From Bradyrhizobium neotropicale (GTDB taxonomy: Bacteria; Pseudomonadota; Alphaproteobacteria; Rhizobiales; Xanthobacteraceae): a stretch of DNA of 48,024 bases. Positions 1-10,204 of this stretch are shown piece after piece (within the stretch, counting starts at the first letter, position 1; every line of letters begins with the position of its first letter). The translations under genes and the position numbers were made by a program. The stretch is taken from contig NZ_LSEF01000059.1 in assembly GCF_001641695.1 (NCBI RefSeq), positions 38,815 through 86,838 on the forward strand. Direction: 5' to 3'. The notes beneath the pieces were generated by a model. It was not told the origin of the DNA, searched no databases, and was given only the letters and a program-made list of their open reading frames with translations.

Positions 1-4869
<4,869 letters not shown>

Positions 4870-5009
4870 TCTCAACTCCCCCCGCAGGTTGCGCCACCGA
4901 ATCCGGTCAAAACGCAGCATCCGAAATAGAACGTCAGCCAAATTCCAAATCAAGCGGCAACCTTGCGGCCCAAGAAAATGGAACCTGCCTCGCTCAGCCC
5001 GGCCAAATA

Positions 5010-5034
5010 AACGGCTGTTCGCGCAATTGGTTCC
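5010..5034 (-). promoter_or_regulatory. Predicted EcfG promoter of the poly-HAMP kinase
   Basis: Read on the minus strand the bases are GGAAC, 16 bases, CGTT, a perfect match to the alphaproteobacterial general stress sigma factor consensus. It points at the kinase start at 4869. The match is seen; its use in vivo is inferred. Confidence 0.55.
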
Positions 5035-5091
5035 TTTCCGGTTCCAACAAAGTTCGGCCCTCGGACGGGTCCGCATCCGGCCGCCGGTTTC

Positions 5092-5117
5092 GGAACGGAG
5101 GACCGGCGGCTGCTGTT
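5092..5117 (+). promoter_or_regulatory. Possible EcfG-type promoter of the 98-aa exported protein
   Basis: GGAAC at 5092-5096, 17 bases, then TGTT at 5114-5117, ending 26 bases before the ATG at 5144. It is one base off the CGTT box and the leader would be very short, so it is only a candidate. Confidence 0.3.
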
Positions 5118-5143
5118 AGTCCGCAGGAAGAGGGAGAGCTCAT

Positions 5144-5440
5144 ATGAAAGCCGGACTTGCAGTCCTTGTGGTAACGATGTTTGCCGCCGGACCAGCGCTC
5201 GCACAGGGCGGCGCGCCCAGCGGACGCGGGGCCGCGACCGGCGATCCCGCCGCAAGCTCTGCGACCCCCCGCGCGGAGTCCCCGACCACGGGAGCGGCGA
5301 CCAGGCCAAGCCGAAGCGGCAGCGGCACCTCGACCTCCGGCGGCAAGGACGACAATGGCGATCGGGGTCGGGACAAGATGCCCGAGAGCGACCGCACGGT
5401 GCGGCCGGAGAGCCAGCAGCATCATCCACAAGACAAGTAG
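5144..5440 (+). CDS. Small exported low-complexity protein (98 aa)
   Basis: Unrecognised small protein. Residues 1-20 form a clear Sec signal peptide ending ALA-Q, so the mature protein is probably periplasmic. The rest is rich in Gly, Ser, Ala, Arg and Asp and looks disordered, ending QQHHPQDK. A good ribosome site (AGGAAGAGGGAGAG) precedes the ATG. It lies convergent to a DUF4142 gene with only 5 bases between stops, and a GGAAC-type promoter candidate lies just upstream. Small exported proteins of this sort are common in Bradyrhizobium stress regions; no function can be assigned. Confidence 0.7.
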   Translation: MKAGLAVLVVTMFAAGPALAQGGAPSGRGAATGDPAASSATPRAESPTTGAATRPSRSGSGTSTSGGKDDNGDRGRDKMPESDRTVRPESQQHHPQDK

Positions 5441-5445
5441 ATCCG

Positions 5446-5958
5446 CTACTTGTCCGCCATGGTGTGCTCGGCGTTCCTGAGTTGTGAACGCAGGATGGGC
5501 AGGTGCTCGCGGGCGAAGGTTGCAAGCGCAGCATTGTCGGGCGCGAGCAGATAGCGCTCAAGCAGGGCGACGGCAGATTCGTATTCGGGGATCTGGGCCG
5601 CGTAGAAGCTTCTGACATAGGCGGGTCCGTCCGAATTTTCGGGCTGGGCCAGGCTTGCGCCGGCCAGCGTCCTCTTGCCGACGCGTGTCTCGGCGCCGAT
5701 TGCCTGCTGAATGTCCTTCAGGGTTCTGTCGCGCTTGGCCGCCTCCTCGGCGCGCAGGGCGGCGAGGTTCTTGACCTCTGCATTGCCTTTCAGATCGGTG
5801 CTTTCCAGCAGGCCGTGCTGGAAGCGGCTGAATGCGTAGAGGCCGCTGATGACATCCGTTGCGGTCGGCGTAGGATTGCCGCGCATCCGCTCGCCGGTAC
5901 TGTCGGCAAACGCCGTGGTGCTGATCAGCAGCAGGACTATCGCGACGAGACTTCGCAT
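5446..5958 (-). CDS. DUF4142-type exported protein
   Basis: Predicted periplasmic protein of 170 aa. The signal peptide (MRSLVAIVLLLISTTAFA) supports a start at 5958 although a longer frame is open upstream. The mature part is helical, with conserved-looking stretches such as SRFQHGLLESTDLKGNAEVKN and a C-terminal helix around LPILRSQLRNAE, like DUF4142 (ferritin-like helical bundle) proteins. The biochemical role of DUF4142 is not known; members are often stress-induced in rhizobia. A GGAAC-N16-CATT motif lies upstream on the same strand. No clear ribosome site is visible. Confidence 0.72.
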   Translation of the reverse strand: MRSLVAIVLLLISTTAFADSTGERMRGNPTPTATDVISGLYAFSRFQHGLLESTDLKGNAEVKNLAALRAEEAAKRDRTLKDIQQAIGAETRVGKRTLAGASLAQPENSDGPAYVRSFYAAQIPEYESAVALLERYLLAPDNAALATFAREHLPILRSQLRNAEHTMADK

Positions 5959-5966
5959 GGATTTGC

Positions 5967-5991
5967 AATGACCTATCCCGCGCGAAGTTCC
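5967..5991 (-). promoter_or_regulatory. Near-consensus EcfG promoter before the DUF4142 gene
   Basis: On the minus strand: GGAAC, 16 bases, CATT. The -35 half is perfect and the -10 half differs by one base from CGTT. It ends 8 bases before the ATG at 5958, so the transcript would be almost leaderless; treat as tentative. Confidence 0.3.
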
Positions 5992-6055
5992 GGCAAGCGT
6001 TACGATCTGGAAAGGGACGGTTGCGGAACACGGGTTCCGTGCCCACGTCCCTTTC

Positions 6056-6250
6056 ATGAAGCAATCTGACATTTTCAGGGATAACGCTGAGAACTGCCTG
6101 CAGCTCGCCGAGCGCGCTCAAGGGCGACCCGCCTATAAGCGCTATTCGCGCATGGCGGAGGCCTGGATGGAGCTGGCCGAAGAGCAGGATTGGCTCGATG
6201 GCGAGATTCCGCCTGTAACGGTCCGCGTTCCTCGAAAGCAGGACGCCTGA
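6056..6250 (+). CDS. Small conserved hypothetical protein (64 aa)
   Basis: Hydrophilic 64-residue protein starting MKQSDIFRDNAENCLQLAERA and containing RMAEAWMELAEEQDWLDGE. I recognise this pattern from many short Bradyrhizobium and related proteins that begin with an almost identical helix; their function is unknown. No signal peptide or membrane segment. Two amphipathic helices are likely. GGAAC-N16-CGTC lies only 6 bases before the ATG, which would give a nearly leaderless message; there is no obvious ribosome site. Confidence 0.75.
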   Translation: MKQSDIFRDNAENCLQLAERAQGRPAYKRYSRMAEAWMELAEEQDWLDGEIPPVTVRVPRKQDA

Positions 6251-6369
6251 CCGCTCTCGCTTTGGTGAATCTGCGTGTGAGACCGCGCACGGAATGACGG
6301 CGACAAATCGACAATCATTCGGGACCGGTCGATCGCGTTGATTTTTGACTCCAGAAGGAGGGTTTTCCG

Positions 6370-6501
6370 ATGGCTCCACGTCTGGCTCTTCTCTCGCTCG
6401 TTCTCGCCTTCGGCGTCTCGGTCGCATTCGCGACGGTAACGACAGTCCGCCAGGTCCATTTGGCGCATACGCCTTCGTCGCTGCACGCAGCGCATAGTTA
6501 G
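6370..6501 (+). CDS. Tiny exported or membrane peptide (43 aa)
   Basis: A 43-codon gene with a very strong ribosome site (AAGGAGGG, 7 bases from ATG). The product starts MAPRLALLSLVLAFGVSVAFA, a typical signal peptide or single membrane segment, followed by about 22 residues with three His (the tail ends HAAHS). The strong start signal and hydrophobic N-terminus support a real gene although it is very short. The function is unknown. It lies in a run of small same-strand genes (6056-6797). Confidence 0.55.
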   Translation: MAPRLALLSLVLAFGVSVAFATVTTVRQVHLAHTPSSLHAAHS

Positions 6502-6529
6502 TCTCGCGCTTGCTCTCGCAGCGCCTGTC

Positions 6530-6554
6530 GGAACATTCGACGCTCCGGCGCGTA
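6530..6554 (+). promoter_or_regulatory. Near-consensus EcfG promoter of the 68-aa gene
   Basis: GGAAC at 6530-6534, 16 bases, CGTA at 6551-6554, ending 36 bases before the ATG at 6591. One mismatch to GGAAC-N16-CGTT. Confidence 0.4.
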
Positions 6555-6590
6555 GGCGCTGCAGGACATCAGCAAAAGCGAGGGAGCATC

Positions 6591-6797
6591 ATGGCGCATT
6601 CCGACCATGGCATCGTGAGGGACAAGCGGGCGGAGGACCAGCCGCGCGACAAGCAGCGTGCGCAGACCGTGCATAAGTCGAATCCAAAGGGCTCACCATC
6701 GCGCGAGGCGACGCGCGACCCCAAGCTCAACGACAACAGCAAGACGCCGGGCTCCGGCATGGCGCCCGATGATTCCGGCGACGCGCCGACCGGCTAA
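6591..6797 (+). CDS. Small hydrophilic, probably disordered protein (68 aa)
   Basis: Highly charged 68-residue protein (MAHSDHGIVRDKRAEDQPRDKQ..., ending DDSGDAPTG) with no hydrophobic stretch, resembling hydrophilin-like stress proteins common in Bradyrhizobium. The start at 6591 was preferred over the longer open frame because GCGAGGGAG lies 5 bases upstream and the extra N-terminal residues read like noncoding sequence. A near-consensus EcfG promoter precedes it. No enzymatic role can be proposed. Confidence 0.65.
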   Translation: MAHSDHGIVRDKRAEDQPRDKQRAQTVHKSNPKGSPSREATRDPKLNDNSKTPGSGMAPDDSGDAPTG

Positions 6798-6929
6798 CTG
6801 CGAGGAACGAATTTACGAACCGAGAGTCGACTGATTGCTTCCGGCTGTCATGCCCCCGGTGCGCCGGAAGCAATCTCCAAGGGCCCTGGCACTCCCGTGC
6901 CGGGGCCGCTTGCTTGTGGGGCCAAGGAA

Positions 6930-7172
6930 TCAATCCTCAGTGTCGGAGTTCCCCTGGATGTGCCCCCCGGGTCCGCGACCGAAGACGCCAAAATTGCTCG
7001 ACTTGACTCCGGCGCCTGCATCCACGCCCGCGGCGGCAAGGCCGAGCTTGAGCAGCTCGCGCACGGCTGCCGCGCGGGTCGGCATACGGTGTTTGAACCG
7101 GAAATCGTCTACGGCGGCCAGCTCTTCCGGCGAGAGCATCACTTGAAGCCGCTCGGCGCGAAGGTCGTTCAT
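6930..7172 (-). CDS. Ribbon-helix-helix DNA-binding protein
   Basis: 80-residue protein whose N-terminal half (ERLQVMLSPEELAAVDDF, then helices around TRAAAVRELLKLGL) fits the strand-helix-helix pattern of MetJ/Arc-type repressors. The C-terminal tail is Gly-rich and probably disordered. The start ATG at 7172 was preferred to an in-frame TTG two codons upstream. No toxin gene is adjacent, so a toxin-antitoxin role is not supported. A perfect EcfG promoter lies upstream, with an inverted repeat over its -10 box, which suggests autoregulation. Confidence 0.75.
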   Translation of the reverse strand: MNDLRAERLQVMLSPEELAAVDDFRFKHRMPTRAAAVRELLKLGLAAAGVDAGAGVKSSNFGVFGRGPGGHIQGNSDTED

Positions 7173-7193
7173 GGTCAATCACGCAAAATGTGC

Positions 7194-7224
7194 AAGTTGA
7201 GTAGTTTGCTCAACGATTCAACTT
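7194..7224. promoter_or_regulatory. Nested inverted repeats, candidate operator of the RHH regulator
   Basis: GTTGAG (7196-7201) and CTCAAC (7209-7214) form one inverted repeat; AAGTTGA (7194-7200) and TCAACTT (7218-7224) form a second, wider one. They overlap the -10 box of the EcfG promoter at 7212-7236. Ribbon-helix-helix proteins commonly bind such repeats at their own promoters; binding here is inferred. Confidence 0.4.
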
Positions 7225-7236
7225 AGCCAGGGTTCC
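7212..7236 (-). promoter_or_regulatory. Perfect EcfG promoter of the RHH gene
   Basis: On the minus strand: GGAAC (7236-7232), 16 bases, CGTT (7215-7212), 40 bases before the ATG at 7172. The neighbouring 7237-7300 stretch is unusually AT-rich for this genome. Confidence 0.55.
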
Positions 7237-7344
7237 TCAGAACTCGACAAATTTGGCAAATGAGCAAAAATACCAAATAAAATCAATAAGTTACATTGAA
7301 ACGACTCGCGCGATTGCGCATTCTATTGGAAAGGGAGAGAGGCC

Positions 7345-7503
7345 ATGACGGACGAAGTCAGGTTACCTCGCAAACTTTCCGAAGAACCCGAAGCGCCGAA
7401 GCCGCTACGCGAAAGCCATCGGAAGGTCATCGAGCAATTGGAGCGCTGGGCCAACAGTCCCGGCCTGCAGCCACCAAGGACACGCGATGAGAAGACGATC
7501 TGA
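7345..7503 (+). CDS. Small hypothetical protein (52 aa)
   Basis: Hydrophilic 52-residue protein (MTDEVRLPRKLSEEPEAPKPLRESHRKV..., with LERWANSPGLQPP near the end). Preceded by AAGGGAGAGAGG, a good ribosome site. The last 17 bases overlap the start of the next gene, suggesting translational coupling. Function unknown. It is antisense to the read-through tail of the DUF3147 gene on the other strand. Confidence 0.55.
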   Translation: MTDEVRLPRKLSEEPEAPKPLRESHRKVIEQLERWANSPGLQPPRTRDEKTI

Positions 7504-8134
7504 ACCGCACACATTCGAACAGCGTCTCGCGGCGCAGAGGCGACGGCTCGAGCACGAACTGACACGCCTGCCTGATGGCAGTGAACGTGACGCTGTGGCG
7601 ACGCGGATCGAGCAGCTTCAGGCAGCCGCCGAGATGCATGAATTCCTGTCGGTACGGGAAGAGGCTGGGGTTGTCCGCTGATCGCGGCCGGTGCCCGCGC
7701 GGATGATTGAATACGGTACGAAGCTTTCGCCTGATCCACCAAGCCGACACCGAAATGATGGCCCACGTCACCAGCGCAGCAATGAAGGCGCCGACGACGC
7801 TCGCCGTCACGGTAACATGAAAGACGGCTGCGAATGCGACGAGACCGATGCTGCCGAGCGCCGCGCCGGCGGCATCGAGCGCTGCCGCCTCCTGTCCGCG
7901 GCGGCGCCCGCTGAGTCCGGCCTTCTCCTTCGCGCGCCGCTCGTGGCTTTCGATCAGTGTCGCGCTGACGCAGAAGATGGCGGGAAGCGCGAGGAAGAGC
8001 CCGCCAACCGACACGCCGAATCGCGCACCGACCGCGCCGGTGAGGACCGTCGCCAGCCCGCCGAGCGCGAAGCGAATGCCGTATTCGTACCAGTACGTCT
8101 GTTTCAGTGCGGTCAATGACAGCTTGATCAGCAT
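7427..8134 (-). CDS. DUF3147 membrane protein, second of pair, with antisense C-terminal extension
   Basis: Inner-membrane protein. Residues 1-145 contain about four hydrophobic segments (RFALGGLATVLTGAVGARFG, GGLFLALPAIFCVSATLI, VGAFIAALVTWAIISVSAWW) and the motif GLSGRRRGQEAAALDAAGAALGS, the pattern of DUF3147. The ATG at 8134 overlaps the stop of the upstream DUF3147 gene (TGATG), so the two are translationally coupled and probably form a heteromeric pair. After WWIRRKLR the frame runs about 85 codons further without a stop, antisense to two small forward genes, and reads like noncoding sequence. The original stop has probably been lost; the functional part is likely 7700-8134. Transport substrate unknown. 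Confidence 0.65.
   Translation of the reverse strand: MLIKLSLTALKQTYWYEYGIRFALGGLATVLTGAVGARFGVSVGGLFLALPAIFCVSATLIESHERRAKEKAGLSGRRRGQEAAALDAAGAALGSIGLVAFAAVFHVTVTASVVGAFIAALVTWAIISVSAWWIRRKLRTVFNHPRGHRPRSADNPSLFPYRQEFMHLGGCLKLLDPRRHSVTFTAIRQACQFVLEPSPLRRETLFECVRFRSSSHRVSLVAAGRDCWPSAPIAR
7487..7681 (+). CDS. Small Arg/Glu-rich hypothetical protein (64 aa)
   Basis: 64-residue charged protein (MRRRSEPHTFEQRLAAQRRRLEHEL...) that should form two helices; the opening 'RRxSEPxTFEQRLA' is familiar from short conserved Bradyrhizobium proteins of unknown function. It overlaps the upstream 52-aa gene by 17 bases. On the opposite strand the DUF3147 frame stays open through this entire gene; the helix pattern and the codon bias favour this forward reading as the real one here. 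Confidence 0.6.
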   Translation: MRRRSEPHTFEQRLAAQRRRLEHELTRLPDGSERDAVATRIEQLQAAAEMHEFLSVREEAGVVR

Positions 8135-8481
8135 CAGGCGGCGCCTCCGAAACCGGCGAGCAGACCGAAGGCGATCGCAAGCCATGCAGCGAGGGCGGCG
8201 ATGGTGGCGGGGAGCGCCGGGAGACGAGATCTCATCAGCAAATGGCAAACGACGACGCTGTAGCAGCCGAGCGCTACCGCGCCGTAGATCATCGTCCAGC
8301 TTTCAGCCGCGGCGTAGCTCGGGCCGTGCTGCACGACGGCGATGCCAAGGGTTACCAATGCGACCGAGGGCGCGGCGCCCAGGAGTCCCGCGAAGCTCTT
8401 GGGCCGCAGCATATCGCCCAGGATTGCGAAGGCGGAGGCGATCATGCCGCCAGCAATGAAGCGCAGGAGATACTCGGTCAA
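8134..8481 (-). CDS. DUF3147 membrane protein, first of pair
   Basis: 115-residue membrane protein with four hydrophobic segments (LLRFIAGGMIASAFAILG, LLGAAPSVALVTLGIAVV, MIYGAVALGCYSVVVCHLL, ALAAWLAIAFGLLAGFG), typical DUF3147. The only sensible start is the TTG at 8481, whose bases overlap the stop of the PAP2 gene (TTGA); the stop in turn overlaps the next ATG (TGATG). All three genes therefore look translationally coupled. Function unknown; pairs of DUF3147 genes are common in rhizobia. Confidence 0.72.
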   Translation of the reverse strand: MTEYLLRFIAGGMIASAFAILGDMLRPKSFAGLLGAAPSVALVTLGIAVVQHGPSYAAAESWTMIYGAVALGCYSVVVCHLLMRSRLPALPATIAALAAWLAIAFGLLAGFGGAA

Positions 8482-9062
8482 GGCCTTGTCCGCGACGTGA
8501 GGCGACTGCGGCGCGGTCTCGTCAGCGTCGGCGGTCGGAGCAGCCTCTCGACCAAGACACCGAGTGAGAAGCCGGCGACCACGTCGCTCGCCCAGTGCGC
8601 GAGCAACGCGACGCGCGTCAACGACAGCAGCACCGCGACGGAGCGCACCAGGCGGCGCGGCCCCGTCGGGAGCAGACCGGCCGCCGAGGCGAGCGCACCC
8701 ATGTGTACGGCGTGGCCGGAGGGAAACGCATCGTTGGGTCGACCGGAGAAGGGGACTCCGCGCCGATGGCCGCGAATCGTGAGCCGATCCGGCCTGGTCT
8801 GATCGAACACGGATTTCAGCACGTGCGGCAGCACTGCCGTTGCCAGCGAAACCGTCAGGATGTGATTTGCAACGGGACGCTCTTCGGGACGCTGGAACTG
8901 GACGTAAAGCCAACCCGCGGCCGCCAGCGCGAGCAGCACATGCTCGTCCGCGCCCCAGGTCAACGTCTCGGCGGTCCGTTCGAGCTTCGAATTGGTATGA
9001 TCCGCGATCTCATGCGCGATCGCAGTATCGATCCGCGTGGGTTTGATCGTTACGAGTGCCAT
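8478..9062 (-). CDS. PAP2-family phosphatase
   Basis: 194-residue membrane phosphatase of the PAP2 superfamily. All three active-site motifs are present: K83-x6-R90-P91, P114-S115-G116-H117, and R150-x5-H156-x3-D160. Hydrophobic segments flank them. Such enzymes remove phosphate from lipid phosphates or undecaprenyl diphosphate; the substrate here cannot be told. First gene of a coupled operon with two DUF3147 proteins (TTGA overlap). Its C-terminus ends in an Arg-rich tail (RPRRSRLTSRTRP). No clear EcfG motif was found upstream. Confidence 0.85.
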   Translation of the reverse strand: MALVTIKPTRIDTAIAHEIADHTNSKLERTAETLTWGADEHVLLALAAAGWLYVQFQRPEERPVANHILTVSLATAVLPHVLKSVFDQTRPDRLTIRGHRRGVPFSGRPNDAFPSGHAVHMGALASAAGLLPTGPRRLVRSVAVLLSLTRVALLAHWASDVVAGFSLGVLVERLLRPPTLTRPRRSRLTSRTRP

Positions 9063-9102
9063 CGATCCAGGCTCGGCGAGCTATCTTCCTTGGCAGTAAC
9101 GC

Positions 9103-9330
9103 CTAGTCCGTCGGGTTGCGACCGGTGCGCGGGTTGATCGGATCGGTCGGCTTGCGCCGAAGTCCCTCCGGGAGAAACGGCTCGCTCCGCAAGGCTGTGG
9201 GCTCGGCGCGCGCGTCGGCGTGGCGTTGCGCCCGCTCATGCGGTGTCTTGTTGTCGTTGAAGTGCCGCTTCACATCGACGCCGTCGACGGGGTCGTTGAC
9301 GCCGTGCTGGATATCGCGGAAGTCGCTCAT
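9103..9330 (-). CDS. Small hydrophilic conserved protein (75 aa)
   Basis: 75-residue, charged, probably disordered protein (MSDFRDIQHGVNDPVDGVDVKRHF..., ending PRTGRNPTD). Good ribosome site GAGGTGA upstream. No known domain. Divergent from the PRC-barrel remnant; a GGAAC-N16-GGTT motif precedes it on its own strand, so it probably belongs to the same stress-type group as its neighbours. Confidence 0.62.
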   Translation of the reverse strand: MSDFRDIQHGVNDPVDGVDVKRHFNDNKTPHERAQRHADARAEPTALRSEPFLPEGLRRKPTDPINPRTGRNPTD

Positions 9331-9367
9331 GGTTCACCTCATTCGTTTCCCACCTTGAAACTGCAAG

Positions 9368-9392
9368 AACCGCTCGTTTCCAGCTATGTTCC
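9368..9392 (-). promoter_or_regulatory. Near-consensus EcfG promoter of the 75-aa gene
   Basis: Minus strand: GGAAC (9392-9388), 16 bases, GGTT (9371-9368), 37 bases before the ATG at 9330. One mismatch to CGTT. Confidence 0.4.
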
Positions 9393-9415
9393 TGCCGAGC
9401 GCGGAACGTGTTCCC

Positions 9416-9440
9416 GGAACGATCGAGCGCATATCCTGTT
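9416..9440 (+). promoter_or_regulatory. Near-consensus EcfG promoter before the PRC-barrel gene
   Basis: GGAAC 9416-9420, 16 bases, TGTT 9437-9440; 34 bases before the ATG at 9475. One mismatch to CGTT. Together with the minus-strand site at 9368-9392 it makes a divergent promoter pair. Confidence 0.4.
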
Positions 9441-9474
9441 GGCCCATAGATTGACCGAGCGGAGCATTGAAACG

Positions 9475-9845
9475 ATGGACCAACGCGAACTGGACCAAAA
9501 AGAGACGGGCCGCTTGATCGGGAGCGACAAGGTCGAGGGAACATCGGTCTATGGTCCGATCGCAATAGGATCGGTTCGATCGAGCGCGTTATGATCGACA
9601 AGATCAGCGGCAGGGTGTCCTACGCCGTGCTTGGCTTCGGTGGTTTTCTGGGCCTTGGCAATGATCACTATCCCTTGCCCTGGCAGTCGCTGAAATACGA
9701 CACCGAGCTCGGCGGCTACGTCACCGGGATCACCGCCAAGGCCCTGGAAGGCGCACCGAAATATGGTGAGCGAAGCGACTGGAACTGGGCCGATGACGCT
9801 GCGCTGCGCGGCATCAATGCCTATTACGCTGTTCCCGTCGCATAG
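9475..9845 (+). pseudogene. PRC-barrel domain protein, frameshifted
   Basis: The first frame reads MDQRELDQKETGRLIGSDKVEGTSVYGP and then drifts to a stop at 9592-9594. The next frame continues the domain: DRNRIGSIERVMIDKISGR, then VSYAVLGFGGFLGLGNDHYPLPW and GGYVTGI, ending at 9845. Restoring one base near 9560 ('ggtcc[g]gatcgc') would give one continuous protein of 123 aa, the usual size of small PRC-barrel proteins in Bradyrhizobium. The second half could be expressed alone from the ATG at 9591 (ATGA overlap), but would lack the first strands of the barrel. A one-base sequencing error is the main alternative to a real mutation. Confidence 0.7.
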
Positions 9846-9872
9846 CGCCTTAGAGTTGAGAGCGAGAATCTG

Positions 9873-10030
9873 ATGAGCAAGGAACGGCCCAACGACGATC
9901 CGCGACAGCAGAACGATTGGGGATCTCACTCCCAGACGAAGAAGCCCTCAAGGAGAAGCCGGAGAAAGAGCAGAGGTCCGGCGAGGCGAAGCCGGATCTT
10001 GAAAAATGGCATGAGACGAACACGCACTGA
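9873..10030 (+). pseudogene. Small hydrophilic protein gene, frameshifted
   Basis: Starts MSKERPNDDPRQQNDWGSHSQT, which I recognise as the opening of a roughly 50-residue hydrophilic Bradyrhizobium protein. In that frame the rest turns into an Arg-rich run with no family resemblance. In the neighbouring frame the expected end appears: EALKEKPEKEQRSGEAKPD then LEKWHETNTH and a stop at 10028-10030. One missing base near 9939 (between 'cagacg' and 'aagaagcc') explains this. Second single-base lesion within about 400 bases of the PRC-barrel one. Function unknown. Confidence 0.6.
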
Positions 10031-10124
10031 CACTCGCGCGTTGATGGTGAAGGCACGGCGTTTGGAATGCCGCGCCTTTCTTGTGAGCAAGGCATTCACG
10101 AATGCCTGCGGTGCTCCAGGCGCC

Positions 10125-10149
10125 GGAACGATGTTTCCCCGCTGCGGTT
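10125..10149 (+). promoter_or_regulatory. Near-consensus EcfG promoter before emrA-like gene
   Basis: GGAAC 10125-10129, 16 bases, GGTT 10146-10149; 55 bases before the GTG at 10205. One mismatch to CGTT. Confidence 0.35.
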
Positions 10150-10204
10150 AGGTCCGGTGCGCGCGAAGTTGGCGCCGGCTCAATCCCCGATAAAGGTGCT
10201 CATC

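Noticed and set aside
6930..7172. RHH protein as antitoxin of a toxin-antitoxin pair
   Set aside because: No toxin-like gene overlaps or adjoins it on the same strand; the next minus-strand gene downstream is DUF4142 and upstream is the DUF3147 operon.
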